Positions 31,949 to 41,000 of a stretch of DNA of 64,000 bases are shown here, one piece after another. The notes under the pieces are model-generated. The model was not told the origin of the DNA, did not search any database, and saw only the letters and a program-made list of their open reading frames with translations. The stretch is from Egibacteraceae bacterium. GTDB lineage: Bacteria > Actinomycetota > Nitriliruptoria > Euzebyales > Egibacteraceae. Where the stretch lies: the NCBI GenBank assembly GCA_035540635.1, contig DATLGH010000021.1, positions 60,237-124,236 of the forward strand, in the 5' to 3' direction. The translations under genes were made by a program, and so were the position numbers. The stretch's first letter is position 1. The number at the start of each line of letters is the position of its first letter.

Positions 31949-34224
31949 CAGCTCGTGGTCGACTTCGCCGAGCGGGGGACGACGCGATAGGCGTCGTAGG
32001 CGCCCTCGACGCGCTTGGTCTGCGCGATGATGTGGTCGAGGAAGCCGATGTCGGCCAGCTCGAAGGTGAACCGGAGGTAGGCGACCCGGTCGCGCTGGGT
32101 GTGCACCTGCGCCGACAGGATGTTCACGTGCAGGTCGCCGAGCACGGTCGTGATGTCGCGCAGCAGGTGCTTGCGGTCGAGGGCTTCGACCTGCATGGTC
32201 ACGCGGAAGCTTGCTGTGGTCGACGGGTCCCACCGCACGGAGATGAGCCGCTCGGGGTCGCGACGCAGGTCGTCGGCGTTCGGGCAGTCGGCCCGATGCA
32301 CCGACACGCCGCGTCCACGCGTGACGAAGCCGAGGATCTCGTCGCCGGGCACGGGGGTGCAGCAGCGCGCGAGGTTCGCCCACACGTCCTCGGTGTCCTC
32401 GACGACGATCGCCTCGGACGGGCGTGGCGGGACGTCGAGGACCGTGGGCGTTGTGACCTCGTCGGTCTCCGCCTTCTCGGCCACCCGGCTCGAAAGGTGC
32501 GTGACCACCGACTGGGCGGAGATGTGCCCGTCGCCGATGGCCCGGTAGAGCGCGTCGAGGTCGTGGTGGTTCATCTGCTCCGCCGCGGCCTTGAGCTCCT
32601 GCGAGCCCATGAGCCGCTTCCAGCCCATTCCCTGCTTCGCGAGGACGCGGCGCAGCTCGTCGCGCCCCTTCTCGATGGCGTCGACGCGGCGCTCCCGCGA
32701 GAACCACTGGCGGATCTTGCTGCGCGCGCGTGAGGAGCCGACGAACTCGAGCCAGTCCCGGCTCGGCCCGGCGTCGGGCGCCTTGGAGGTGAGGATCTCC
32801 ACGGTCTCGCCGTTGCGCAGCTCGTACTCGAGGGCGACGAGCCGCCCGTTCACCCGCGCGCCAACCGTGCGGTGGCCGACATCGGTGTGCACGGCGTAGG
32901 CGAAGTCCACGGGTGTCGACCCGCGCGGCAGCGCCTTCACGTCTCCCTGGGGGGTGAAGACGAAGACCTCGTCGGCGTAGAGGTCGAGGCGCATGTTGCG
33001 CAGGAACTCGCCCGGGTCGGCGGTGTCGGACTGCATGTCGAGCATCTGGGCGAGCCACTGGGTCTCCGACTCGCGCGTCTGCGCCGTCGACTTCACCCGG
33101 CTCTCCTTGTACTTCCAGTGGGCGGCGACGCCGTACTCGGCGGTGCGGTGCATCGCCCGGGTGCGGATCTGCACCTCGATGGCCTTGCCGTCCGGGCCGA
33201 CGACCGTGGTGTGCAGCGACTGGTAGAGGTTGAACTTCGGCATCGCGATGTAGTCCTTGAAGCGCCCGGGGATCGGGCGCCACATCGCGTGCAGGGTGCC
33301 GAGCGCGGCGTAGCAGTCCTTCACCGAGTCGACGATGACGCGGATGCCAACGAGGTCGTAGATCTCGCCGAACTCCTTGCCGCGCACGATCATCTTGTCG
33401 TAGATGGAGTAGTAGTGCTTCGGCCGGCCCTGGATCTCGGCGCGAATCTTCACGCTCCGCAGCCGCTCCTCGACCTCGGCGACGACCGCGTCGAGGAAGC
33501 GGTCGCGCTCCGGCTGGCGTTCGGCGACCATCGCCTTGATCTCGTCGAATCGCTTCGGGTGCAATGTCGCAAAGGCGAGATCCTCGAGCTGCCATTTGAA
33601 GTTCTGGACGCCGAGCCGGTGCGCAAGCGGCGCGTAGATCGACAGCGTCTCCTCGGCGATGCGCTTCTGCTTCTCACGTGGCAGGTGGTGGATGGTTCGC
33701 AGGTTGTGGAGGCGGTCGGCGAGCTTGATGAGCAGCACCCGGAAGTCGCTCGCCATCGCGATGAGCATCTTGCGAAGGCTCTCGGCCTGCTGCTCCTCCC
33801 GGCTCGCGGTCTGGATGCGGTCGAGCTTCGTGACCCCGTCGACGAGCGCTGCCGCCTCGTCCCCGAACTCGCTGCCGATGTGGGCGACCGTGAGGTCGGT
33901 GTCCTCCACGACGTCGTGCAGGAGCGCCGCAACTATCGTGGCGGTGTCCATACCGAGCTCGGCGAGCACCTCCGCGACACCGACGGGATGGACGATGTAG
34001 GGCTCTCCGGAGCGTCGCTGCTGGCCCGCGTGCGCCGCCTCCGCGTACTGGTAGGCCCGGACGACCTCCTTGACGTCGACCTTGGGCGAGTGCTGCTTCA
34101 GCACGGCCACGAGGGGCTGCAGCCGGTCGGGGACCTGGACACCGAGGTCGAACATCGGGAGGCGGGCGAGGACCGCCTTCACCCCCGACTGCCGCGGGCG
34201 AGGGGGCGCGCCCGGGGAGCGCAC
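31948..34224 (-). CDS. rel: Bifunctional (p)ppGpp synthetase/hydrolase
   Basis: 758 residues. The hydrolase domain has the intact HD (103-104) and ED (107-108) in LLHDVVEDT. The synthetase domain has GRPKHYYSIYDKM, YDLVGIRVI, RFKDYIAMPKFNLYQSLHT and IEVQIRT; the RFKD (RxKD class) motif marks bifunctional Rel rather than RelA alone. TGS (about 395-455, EVFVFTPQGDVKALPRGSTP), the cysteine-containing helix/zinc region (ARCCTPVPGDEILGFVTRGRG) and a C-terminal ACT domain follow. Makes and degrades the stringent-response alarmone. Start GTG 34224 is uncertain: GTG 34182 is also possible, and the frame stays open upstream to a TAG near 34411 without a good start. Confidence 0.95.
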   Translation of the reverse strand: MRSPGAPPRPRQSGVKAVLARLPMFDLGVQVPDRLQPLVAVLKQHSPKVDVKEVVRAYQYAEAAHAGQQRRSGEPYIVHPVGVAEVLAELGMDTATIVAALLHDVVEDTDLTVAHIGSEFGDEAAALVDGVTKLDRIQTASREEQQAESLRKMLIAMASDFRVLLIKLADRLHNLRTIHHLPREKQKRIAEETLSIYAPLAHRLGVQNFKWQLEDLAFATLHPKRFDEIKAMVAERQPERDRFLDAVVAEVEERLRSVKIRAEIQGRPKHYYSIYDKMIVRGKEFGEIYDLVGIRVIVDSVKDCYAALGTLHAMWRPIPGRFKDYIAMPKFNLYQSLHTTVVGPDGKAIEVQIRTRAMHRTAEYGVAAHWKYKESRVKSTAQTRESETQWLAQMLDMQSDTADPGEFLRNMRLDLYADEVFVFTPQGDVKALPRGSTPVDFAYAVHTDVGHRTVGARVNGRLVALEYELRNGETVEILTSKAPDAGPSRDWLEFVGSSRARSKIRQWFSRERRVDAIEKGRDELRRVLAKQGMGWKRLMGSQELKAAAEQMNHHDLDALYRAIGDGHISAQSVVTHLSSRVAEKAETDEVTTPTVLDVPPRPSEAIVVEDTEDVWANLARCCTPVPGDEILGFVTRGRGVSVHRADCPNADDLRRDPERLISVRWDPSTTASFRVTMQVEALDRKHLLRDITTVLGDLHVNILSAQVHTQRDRVAYLRFTFELADIGFLDHIIAQTKRVEGAYDAYRVVPRSAKSTTS

Positions 34225-34681
34225 CGTGCGTTGCTCGGCGGCAAGGGGCCGGTCATCGCCCCTCGGGGCGCCGATGCCCGGGCCCGCCTCGAGCGCACGG
34301 GGAGGCGCGCCACCGCCGGTGGCGTCAGGCCGGCGCCGCTCCAGCGCCTGCGCCGCCTTCGTCCGATCGCCCTCGCTCGTGGCAAGCCTCCCTGCTGGCG
34401 CCTCGGCAGACTACGGTACTGCCCCCGCCAAGACGATGCATGATCCGCGCACTGACATGAATATGGCCAGACGGGGTCAACGACGGACATACCTTCGTCT
34501 ACGGGGAGCATTCGCACTACCGCGTTTGACTCCACTGCACCAGTGGAATGATACCCAGGTTTTGCATATTATCTCTCCGACGCCATTTCGATTTTTCTTC
34601 GACAACGCCGTGACGGACTGGTTCCTTCGTCGTTTACTCTATCCCCGAGAACGGGGGGATCGCGCGACGAAGGGGGATCGC
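34225..34681. other. AT-richer divergent regulatory region
   Basis: About 457 bp without a convincing gene between rel (minus) and the collagen-like gene (plus). The first 190 bp are GC-rich rel leader. From about 34430 to 34640 the composition drops towards half AT (for example tttgcatattatctct at 34561-34576), unlike anything around it. A TAGTCT -10-like hexamer for rel lies at 34413-34408 on the minus strand. This stretch probably holds the promoters and binding sites of both genes. Confidence 0.5.
34611..34660 (+). promoter_or_regulatory. Candidate promoter and leader hairpin of the collagen-like gene
   Basis: TGACGG (34611-34616), 18 bases, then TACTCT (34635-34640) resembles a promoter. 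Directly after it ATCCCC (34641-34646) pairs with GGGGAT (34655-34660). A strong purine ribosome-binding site (GAAGGGGG) precedes the ATG at 34682. Confidence 0.35.
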
Positions 34682-35329
34682 ATGAAGCGACTCAGCCTGG
34701 CGATCGTCGCCGCACTGATGCTGGTCTTCGCGAGCATCGGCACCGCGGTGGCGCACCACCAGGAGGGCCACGATCAGGGCCCGCCAAACCCCACGCCTTG
34801 TGAACAGGGCAAGGCCGGCCAGAACAACCCGAACTGCGATGACCGCGACAAAGACAAAGACAAGGGCAAGGACAAGGGCAAGGACAAGGGCAAGGACAGG
34901 GACGCGAAGCCCGGCGGGCCACCCGCCAACCGGCCGCCGGAGAACCGGCCGCCGGACAACCGGCCGCCGGAGAACCGTCCGCCCGGCAAGCCCGGACAGC
35001 CCGGACCTCCCGGACCCCCTGGGCCGCCCGGACCTCCTGGGCCTCCTGGGCCGGGGCAGCCTCCGGTCACTGAGCCGTGCCCGGACGGGCTGGAGCTCGA
35101 CCTTGGCGGCCTGGCCTACATCTGCGTCGTCCTCCTGCCCGGAGACGACTTCAACGCCGGACTCGTTGACTGTCCCAGCGGAACTGTGCCCGTCGAGCTC
35201 GACGTGAGCCCGCTCGTCTACGCCTGCGTCGTGCTCCTGCCCAACACGGGCGCGGTCGACACGGGGGTCGTCGACACGGGAGTGGTCGACAGCGCTGCGG
35301 CGACCGCCACAGGTCTGCTCAGCGGATAG
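34682..35329 (+). CDS. Secreted collagen-like repeat protein
   Basis: 215 residues. Signal peptide about 1-24 (RLSLAIVAALMLVFASIGTAVA). Then a basic-acidic repeat region (KDKGKDKGKDKGKD), a proline-rich tract (NRPPENRPPDNRPPENRPP), and about eight G-P-P type triplets (GPPGPPGPPGPPGPPGP) near residues 103-123. The C-terminal part has two copies of a short module (LELDLGGLAYICVVLLPG and VELDVSPLVYACVVLLPN, each with one Cys), then VDTGVVDTGVVD. No sorting motif, SLH repeat or C-terminal membrane helix is seen. Gly-Pro-Pro triplets can form collagen-like triple helices at surfaces. Function unknown; a spacer or adhesive role is only a guess. Followed by a strong terminator. Confidence 0.82.
   Translation: MKRLSLAIVAALMLVFASIGTAVAHHQEGHDQGPPNPTPCEQGKAGQNNPNCDDRDKDKDKGKDKGKDKGKDRDAKPGGPPANRPPENRPPDNRPPENRPPGKPGQPGPPGPPGPPGPPGPPGPGQPPVTEPCPDGLELDLGGLAYICVVLLPGDDFNAGLVDCPSGTVPVELDVSPLVYACVVLLPNTGAVDTGVVDTGVVDSAAATATGLLSG
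34855..35054 (+). repeat. Tandem repeats in the collagen-like gene
   Basis: Three kinds of tandem repeat follow one another: a 12-base unit (aagggcaaggac) three to four times near 34863-34905, a 15-base unit encoding NRPPE/NRPPD four times near 34927-34980, and 9-base GPP-coding units (ggacctcct, gggcctcct) near 34990-35054. Such tracts change length easily by slippage. Confidence 0.85.
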
Positions 35330-35349
35330 CGTCATCCCCCATCACCTGG

Positions 35350-35383
35350 GGAGGGGCCCGCTCGCGGGCCCCTCCCTTTCTTT
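35350..35383 (+). terminator. Intrinsic terminator after the collagen-like gene
   Basis: Stem ggaggggcccg/cgggcccctcc (11 bp) with a CTCG loop, followed by ctttctttc, 20 bases after the stop at 35329. It is the only hairpin in the window with a clear T-rich tail. Confidence 0.85.
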
Positions 35384-35473
35384 CGTCCTCCCATGAGCGC
35401 AGCACTCCCCCGGCCCCGGGGCACAGCGACGTGGGTGCCTGCCCGCCCGCGGCGACCAGATGGCCCCCACCGC

Positions 35474-36025
35474 TCAGTACTGGAGCAGGCTCACGAAGTC
35501 GAAGCCGGCGATCTGGTCGGCGCCCTTCAGGAACGTCAGCTCGATGACGAAGCCGAGGCCCGACACCTGCGCGCCGGCGCGGGCGACGAGGTCGCAGGCG
35601 GCCCGGGCGGTCCCCCCGGTGGCGAGGACGTCGTCGACGATGAGCACCCGGTCGCCGGGGGCGAACGCGTCGGCGTGGATCTCGAGCACCTCCGTGCCGT
35701 ACTCCAGCTCGTAGGTCTCGCTGATCGTGTCGTAGGGCAGCTTGCCCGCCTTGCGCAGCGGCACGAAGCCCGCCCCGAAGTGGTAGGCGACGGGGGCGGC
35801 GATGATGAACCCGCGGGCCTCGATGCCGACGACCTTGTCGATCGTGCCGCGCCCGAAGCTCACGACGATGGCGTCGACCGCGCTGGAGAACGCGGCCGGA
35901 TCGGCGAGCAGCGGGGTGATGTCCTTGAACACCACACCGGGCTCCGGGAAGTCGGGGATGTCGCGCACGGCGCGGGCCAGCAGCGCCTCGGCGAAGGGCG
36001 TCGCTACGACCCGCCGACCCCTCAT
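35474..36025 (-). CDS. apt: Adenine phosphoribosyltransferase
   Basis: 183 residues from ATG 36025; frames further upstream overlap secF and add a basic tail without similarity. The PRPP-binding motif VLIVDDVLATGGTARA and the upstream GIEARGFIIAAPVAY and PLRKAGKLPY segments are those of Apt. It salvages adenine to AMP. The position between secF and rel is the standard actinobacterial one, although the collagen-like gene has been inserted between apt and rel here. It starts 20 bp after the secF stop and is probably co-transcribed. Confidence 0.95.
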   Translation of the reverse strand: MRGRRVVATPFAEALLARAVRDIPDFPEPGVVFKDITPLLADPAAFSSAVDAIVVSFGRGTIDKVVGIEARGFIIAAPVAYHFGAGFVPLRKAGKLPYDTISETYELEYGTEVLEIHADAFAPGDRVLIVDDVLATGGTARAACDLVARAGAQVSGLGFVIELTFLKGADQIAGFDFVSLLQY

Positions 36026-36044
36026 CCCGCCGCCTCGCCTCGCG

Positions 36045-37157
36045 TCAGCCGCTACGCCGGCTGCGCGGCTTCTTGCCCCGGTGTGCCTTCTTCGGGCTCC
36101 GCGCGGCGGCGCCGCCGCCGCCCGCGATGGCCGCGGCCTGCTCACCACCGCGGCGGGCCAGGATCTTCTCCTTCAGCTCGGCGTAGCGGGGTTCGCGCTC
36201 CTTCAGGAAGACGAGCATCGGCGTGGCGACGAACACCGACGAGTAGGTACCGACGGCCATGCCGACGAACAGCGCGAGCGCGAGGTCGCTCAGCGTGTCG
36301 GCGCCGAGCAGGTTCGCGCCGATGAACAGCAGGGAGCCCACCGGCAGCAGCGAGGTGATCGACGTCGAGAGCGACCGCAGGAGCACCTCGTTCACCGCGC
36401 GGTTCGCCATCTCGCCGTAGGTCTCGGTCGAGGTGGCGTTGACCGATTTCGACTCGTCGGTCACCCGGTCGAAGACCACGACCGTGTCGTACAGCGAGTA
36501 ACCGAGGATCGTGAGCAGGGCGATGACCGACGCCGGCGAGACGTGGAAGCCGACGATCGCGTACACCCCCACGGTGACGATGACGTCGTGGATGAGCGTG
36601 ACGAGCGCGGCGAGGGCCATCCGCCACTCGAAGCGCAGGGTGATGTAGCCGACGACGAGCACGAGGAAGACGAGGAGGGCGCGGAGCATCTGCTCGCTGA
36701 TCTGCGCGCCCCACCGCGGACCCACGACGCTCACGTCGATCTCGCGGGGCGCCGCGCCCGTCACCTCGGCGAGGGTCTCCACGATCCGGGCCCGGGACTC
36801 GCGGTCGTCGGCGAGCGCCTGCGTCGACACGATGGCGCCCGTGCCGCCCTCGACGACCTGGACGGTGAGGTCCTCCTCGACGATCGCGCCGATCTCGGAA
36901 CGCAGCACGTCGGGGTCGATCTGCCGCGGGGCGTCGGCGACCGTGTAGGCCGCCCCACCGGTGAAGTCGATGCCGAAGTTGAAGCCGCGGATCGCCACGC
37001 CCGCCAGGCAGACGGTCACGACCACGAGCGACACGATCAGCCACAGCCGCGAGCGACCGATGAAGTCGAAGCGCGTCTGGTTGGTGAAGAAGCGCTTCCA
37101 GGGACCGCCGCTGCTTGGCTGGGACGGGGGTGGGGATTTCTCGAGCGTCTCCGTCAT
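36045..37157 (-). CDS. secF: Protein translocase subunit SecF
   Basis: 370 residues from ATG 37157. FRFDFIGRSRLW-like start (RFDFIGRSRLWLIVS), then FGIDFTGGAAYTV in the periplasmic entry, and the conserved GYSLYDTVVVFDRVTDE near 210-228 with TSITSLLPVGSLLFIG in the C-terminal membrane half. Six helices are predicted by eye. The last 40 residues are a basic tail (RRGGEQAA...KKPRSRRSG). With SecD and YajC it pulls exported proteins through SecYEG using the proton gradient. It starts 8 bp after secD. Confidence 0.96.
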   Translation of the reverse strand: MTETLEKSPPPSQPSSGGPWKRFFTNQTRFDFIGRSRLWLIVSLVVVTVCLAGVAIRGFNFGIDFTGGAAYTVADAPRQIDPDVLRSEIGAIVEEDLTVQVVEGGTGAIVSTQALADDRESRARIVETLAEVTGAAPREIDVSVVGPRWGAQISEQMLRALLVFLVLVVGYITLRFEWRMALAALVTLIHDVIVTVGVYAIVGFHVSPASVIALLTILGYSLYDTVVVFDRVTDESKSVNATSTETYGEMANRAVNEVLLRSLSTSITSLLPVGSLLFIGANLLGADTLSDLALALFVGMAVGTYSSVFVATPMLVFLKEREPRYAELKEKILARRGGEQAAAIAGGGGAAARSPKKAHRGKKPRSRRSG

Positions 37158-37165
37158 GGTGATAC

Positions 37166-38683
37166 CTACACCTTCGCCTTGCGCCGTGGGTCCCGCTTCG
37201 TCGCGCCCACGGCGTCGGGCGCGACCTCCTGCGCCCGCAGTCCCACCCACGGGGACTTCGCGAGCTTCGGGTTGCGGGCGACGAGCCCGAACAGCGAGCG
37301 GGTGAACGTGCCGAACAGGATCGTGTCGATGAGCGTGGACAGCCCGAGGGTGAACGCGAAGCCCCGGACGGGGCCGATCGCGAGGTAGTAGAGCACCACC
37401 GCGGCGAGGAAGCTCACCGTGTTGCCGGTAAGGTTGGTCCGCCAGGCCTTCGAGAACGCGTGCTCTGCCGCGGTGCGCACGGTTCGGCCCGCGCGGATCT
37501 CGTCGCGGTAGCGCTCGCGGTAGATGATCGAGGAGTCGGCGGCGATGCCGATCGACACGATGATGCCGGCGATGCCCGCCAGGGTGAGCGTGAAGCCCAC
37601 GAACTCGCCGAGCAGGACGATCGCGCCGTAGACGACGAGGCCGAACATCGCGAGCTCGGCGACGGCGGCCACGCCGATGCCGCGGTAGAGCACGATGAGG
37701 TAGACGGCCACGAGCAGCAGCCCGATCAGGCCGGCCAGCAGACCGGCCCGCAGGGACGCCACCCCGAGCGTGGGCGACACGTTCTGGGAGGTGGCCACCT
37801 CGAGCTGGATGGGCAGCGCGCCGGCGCGCAGGAGCAGCGCGAGGTCGCGGGCCTCCTCCTCGCCCCCGCCCACGGTGATCTGCGCCTCGCGGCCGATGCC
37901 CTGCCCGCACGGCACCTGCTCGCTCACCTGGGGGGCGGAGTCCACGGTGTTGTCGAGGATGATCGCGAAGCGCCGCTGCGGGGCTCCGGGAGGCTCGCAG
38001 GCGAGCTGGGCGGTCGTCTCCTGGAACCGGTCGCCGCCTTCGCGCGACAGCGTGAGGTTCACCTGCCACTGCAGACCCGTCACCTGGTCGGGCGCCGCGC
38101 GGGCGTCCTCGACGTCGGCACCGACGACGACGGCCTCGGCGAGCTGGTACTTGACGCGCTCGGCGACGGGGATCTCCTGCTCGGTCTCCTCCTCGAGCTC
38201 CGCCTCCTCACCCGCGCCGAGGGGGCTCTCGCAGAGGACCACCGGCCGGGACGGGTCGGCGGGACCGGTGAGCTCCGCAAGCAGCGCGTCGCAGTCGGGG
38301 GTGTCGGCGTACCGGGGGTCGTCGGGCGCGATGATGTCGAGGACCGGCCGGAACTGCAGCTGCGCGGTGCGCCCGACGACCTCCTCGGCCTCGGCCTGGT
38401 CGGCCGCGCCGGGCAGCTGCACGAGGATGTTCTCGCCTTGGCGCGCGATGTCGGGCTCGGCGACGCCGAGCGCGTCGACGCGCTGGCGGATCACCGTGAC
38501 GGTCTGCTCGAGGATCTCCTCGTCGACCTCCTGGCCGGGCTCGGGCGCGAGCGTGATGCTCACGCCGCCCTGGAGGTCGAGGCCGAGGTTCGGACGCATC
38601 CCCATGGCGAGGATCGAGCCCCACATCGCGCCGACGAGCGCGAGGAAGCTGATGAGCACCACCCAGAGCTTGCCCTTCGTCAT
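37166..38683 (-). CDS. secD: Protein translocase subunit SecD
   Basis: 505 residues from ATG 38683; an ATG at 38695 would add four residues. Conserved LGLDLQGGVSITLAP near residue 30, the P1 periplasmic domain (about 50-310) with an acidic insert (EELEEETEQE), and the C-terminal membrane half with GLIGLLLVAVYLIVLYRGIG, FTLTLAGIAGIIVSIGIAADSSIIYRER (D and R positions of the proton path) and RTAAEHAFSKAWRTNLTGN. Partner of SecF in protein export. A 64-bp gap separates it from the HD-domain gene. Confidence 0.96.
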   Translation of the reverse strand: MTKGKLWVVLISFLALVGAMWGSILAMGMRPNLGLDLQGGVSITLAPEPGQEVDEEILEQTVTVIRQRVDALGVAEPDIARQGENILVQLPGAADQAEAEEVVGRTAQLQFRPVLDIIAPDDPRYADTPDCDALLAELTGPADPSRPVVLCESPLGAGEEAELEEETEQEIPVAERVKYQLAEAVVVGADVEDARAAPDQVTGLQWQVNLTLSREGGDRFQETTAQLACEPPGAPQRRFAIILDNTVDSAPQVSEQVPCGQGIGREAQITVGGGEEEARDLALLLRAGALPIQLEVATSQNVSPTLGVASLRAGLLAGLIGLLLVAVYLIVLYRGIGVAAVAELAMFGLVVYGAIVLLGEFVGFTLTLAGIAGIIVSIGIAADSSIIYRERYRDEIRAGRTVRTAAEHAFSKAWRTNLTGNTVSFLAAVVLYYLAIGPVRGFAFTLGLSTLIDTILFGTFTRSLFGLVARNPKLAKSPWVGLRAQEVAPDAVGATKRDPRRKAKV

Positions 38684-38747
38684 GCTGCACCCCATTCGGC
38701 TCCGGCACGGGCCGGCTGCTGCGTCGTCGCGGTCATCACGCCACCCT

Positions 38748-39524
38748 TCACAGGACCTGGACCCCGTTGACGGTGATCTTGAAGTCGCACCCGAGGGTAC
38801 GGGCGGCTCGGCGGCACATGATCATGCGCTCCAGGAAGATCTCGAAGTACTCGAGGACGTGGCTGATCGACGTGTCGATCGTGAGCTCGAGCGTGAGCGT
38901 GCGCGCGTCGGGATCGACACGCAGGAACGACGCCTCGACCGCATGGTTGACCCGGTCGTGGATGTCCATCTCGATGGAGGCGTTCTTGCGCACCCGGCTG
39001 CGGTGGACGTCGGACTTGTCCGCGAGGATCACCGCGGCTGCCACCGGGCCGACCGCCTCGCCGTACTGCTCCTCGTGGTTGCCGACCGCCGACAGGATCT
39101 GCGCGATGTCGCCGGCCGGGGACTCGAGCTCCTTCAGCAGGTCGTAGGCGATCCAGGCCGACGACTGCCCGTGGCCTGAGCGGCTGACGACGTTGCCGAT
39201 GTCGTGGAGGTAGCCGGCGGCGGCGCCGAGCTCGGCGGTGTGCGGGTCGTGGCCGAGGTGGGTGAGGACGTTGAACGCGATGTGGCCCACGAGGTTGGCG
39301 TGGCGGAAGCCGTGCTCGGTGAAGCCTTGCGCCGCGAGGAACTCGTCGGCGGCGGCGATGAACGCGCTCGTGCGCTCGTGCGCCCGGATGCGCTCGAGCA
39401 GGGGGATGCGCGCGCGACCGGTGGACCGCTCGGGGGTCGCCTGCTCCTCCCCGCGGGGCGTGCGCCCGCCGACCGGGACACCGGTCTCGGTCTGGCGGGA
39501 GGAATCGTCGACGGCACGCTCCAT
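38748..39524 (-). CDS. HD-domain phosphohydrolase-like protein
   Basis: 258 residues. The HD superfamily metal ligands can be followed: HANLVGH near 75-81, YLHDIGN (HD about residue 108), a NHEE segment (GNHEEQYG) and ILADKSDVHRSR with the final Asp. After the HD domain a beta-rich tail (ARTLTLELTIDTSISHVLEYFEIFLERM) may bind a ligand. The first 40 residues are polar and probably disordered. The substrate is unknown; HD proteins of this sort cleave nucleotide or phosphate esters. It sits between yajC and secD in the export operon, a position usually empty in other actinobacteria known to me. Confidence 0.8.
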   Translation of the reverse strand: MERAVDDSSRQTETGVPVGGRTPRGEEQATPERSTGRARIPLLERIRAHERTSAFIAAADEFLAAQGFTEHGFRHANLVGHIAFNVLTHLGHDPHTAELGAAAGYLHDIGNVVSRSGHGQSSAWIAYDLLKELESPAGDIAQILSAVGNHEEQYGEAVGPVAAAVILADKSDVHRSRVRKNASIEMDIHDRVNHAVEASFLRVDPDARTLTLELTIDTSISHVLEYFEIFLERMIMCRRAARTLGCDFKITVNGVQVL

Positions 39525-39549
39525 GGTGTGTGCGGCAGGCCTTCGGGTG

Positions 39550-39885
39550 CTAGACGGTGCCCGCGTCGCCGAGCTCGCCGGCGTCGGCGTCGATGAGGCG
39601 CCGGCTCACCGCCTGCTTCGCCAGCGTCACGTCCATGTTGGGCGCGAGCTCCAGCCGGATGGTCTCCTCGTCGACCGACCGCACGGTGCCGTGCATGCCC
39701 CCGATCGTCACGACCCGGTCACCGACCCCGACGGACTCGACGAGCTCGCGGTGCTGGCGCGCCCGCTTCTGCTGGGGCCGGATGAGCAGGAAGTAGAAGA
39801 CCGCGATGATGAGGACGATCGGCAGGAAGCCGGCGATCGCGCCGCCTTCCTGGGCGACGACCGGCACGAGCGCGGAAGCTTGCAT
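39550..39885 (-). CDS. yajC: Preprotein translocase subunit YajC
   Basis: 111 residues. One N-terminal helix (IAGFLPIVLIIAVFYFLLIRPQQKRA), the classic YajC signature with the RPQQKR motif, then the conserved VGDRVVTIGGMHGTVRSVDEE broken near residues 53-73. It accompanies SecDF. The ATG at 39885 lies about 95 bp after ruvB, and TAGGCT within that gap (39972-39967) could give it its own promoter. Confidence 0.95.
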   Translation of the reverse strand: MQASALVPVVAQEGGAIAGFLPIVLIIAVFYFLLIRPQQKRARQHRELVESVGVGDRVVTIGGMHGTVRSVDEETIRLELAPNMDVTLAKQAVSRRLIDADAGELGDAGTV

Positions 39886-39966
39886 GGTTCGGGGCCTTCG
39901 GGTCGCTCGAGTCGGACTGCGCGTCCTGCGCGCTGGCGAGACGGCGCCGCAGCGCCGGGCGGATCC

Positions 39967-39972
39967 AGCCTA
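39967..39972 (-). promoter_or_regulatory. Candidate -10 (TAGGCT) for the yajC-secDF transcript
   Basis: TAGGCT on the minus strand, ten bases after the ruvB stop and about 80 bases before yajC. It implies a leader of about 75 bases. Confidence 0.4.
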
Positions 39973-39980
39973 GCAGGCCC

Positions 39981-41000
39981 TCAACCGGGGAACAGCGTGG
40001 GGTCCTGCGCCGGCGGGGCCAGCCCGAGGTGGGCGTAGGCACCCTCCGTCGCGACCCGCCCGCGGGGGGTGCGGGCGAGGAGCCCGAGCTGGATGAGGAA
40101 GGGCTCGACGACGTCCTCGACGGTGTCGGGCTCCTCCCCCACGGCGACCGCGAGCGTCGACCGGCCGACCGGCCCGCCACCGAAGTTGCGGCACAGCACC
40201 TCGAGCACCCACCGGTCGAGCTTGTCGAGACCGCGCTCGTCGACGTCGAACAGCTCGAGGGCCCGGCGGGCCAGCGGCCCGGTGACCCGGCCGTCGGCGC
40301 GGACCTCCGCGTAGTCGCGGACGCGCTTCAGCAGGCGGTTGGCGATACGCGGGGTGCCGCGGCTGCGCCGGGCGACCTCCCCGGCTCCGTCGTCGTCGAG
40401 GCTGACGCCGAGGATCCCGGCGCTGCGGGCGAGGATCGCCGCGAGGTCTGCCTCGCCGTAGAAGTCGAGGCGGGCCGCGAAGCCGAACCGGTCGCGCAGC
40501 GGGCTCGTGATGAGCCCCGTGCGCGTCGTCGCGCCGACGAGCGTGAACGGCGGCAGCGGCAGGCGGATCGCCCGCGCGCCCGGCCCCTTGCCGACGACGA
40601 TGTCGAGGCAGAAGTCCTCCATCGCCGGGTAGAGGATCTCCTCGACCTGGCGCCCGAGGCGGTGGATCTCGTCGACGAACAGCACGTCGCCGGGCTCGAG
40701 GTTCGTGAGGATGGCGGCGAGGTCGCCGGGGCGCTCGAGCGCCGGTCCCGACGTGGTGCGCAGGTCGGCGCCCATCTCCGCGGCGACGATGTTGGCGAGG
40801 CTCGTCTTGCCGAGGCCGGGGGGCCCGGAGAACAGCAGGTGATCGGGGGGCTCCCCGCGTCCCTTCGCGCCCGCAAGGACGAGGGCGAGCTGCTCGGAGA
40901 CCCTCGGCTGGCCGACGAACTCCTGGAGGGTGCGCGGGCGCAGCGACGCGTCGAGCTCGGCGTCGCCGGGCACCTCGGCGGGAGCGAGGATCTCCTCCAC
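39981..41000 (-). CDS. ruvB: Holliday junction branch migration helicase RuvB
   Basis: 339 residues. AAA+ motifs: Walker [13 protein letters not shown] near 64-75, Walker [11 protein letters not shown] near 115-124, sensor 1 GATTRTG, and the winged-helix C-terminus ([27 protein letters not shown]). RuvB hexamers drive branch migration with RuvA, and RuvC cuts the junction. It directly abuts ruvA (stop at 41001), so the two are co-translated. It is predicted to be under SOS control through the LexA box upstream of ruvA. Confidence 0.97.
   Translation of the reverse strand: MEEILAPAEVPGDAELDASLRPRTLQEFVGQPRVSEQLALVLAGAKGRGEPPDHLLFSGPPGLGKTSLANIVAAEMGADLRTTSGPALERPGDLAAILTNLEPGDVLFVDEIHRLGRQVEEILYPAMEDFCLDIVVGKGPGARAIRLPLPPFTLVGATTRTGLITSPLRDRFGFAARLDFYGEADLAAILARSAGILGVSLDDDGAGEVARRSRGTPRIANRLLKRVRDYAEVRADGRVTGPLARRALELFDVDERGLDKLDRWVLEVLCRNFGGGPVGRSTLAVAVGEEPDTVEDVVEPFLIQLGLLARTPRGRVATEGAYAHLGLAPPAQDPTLFPG

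Noticed and set aside
31949..33595. A 780-codon minus-strand frame that would extend the MBL hydrolase upstream
   Set aside because: The extra part is a shifted frame of rel. The true start is ATG 31948, overlapping the rel stop by one base.
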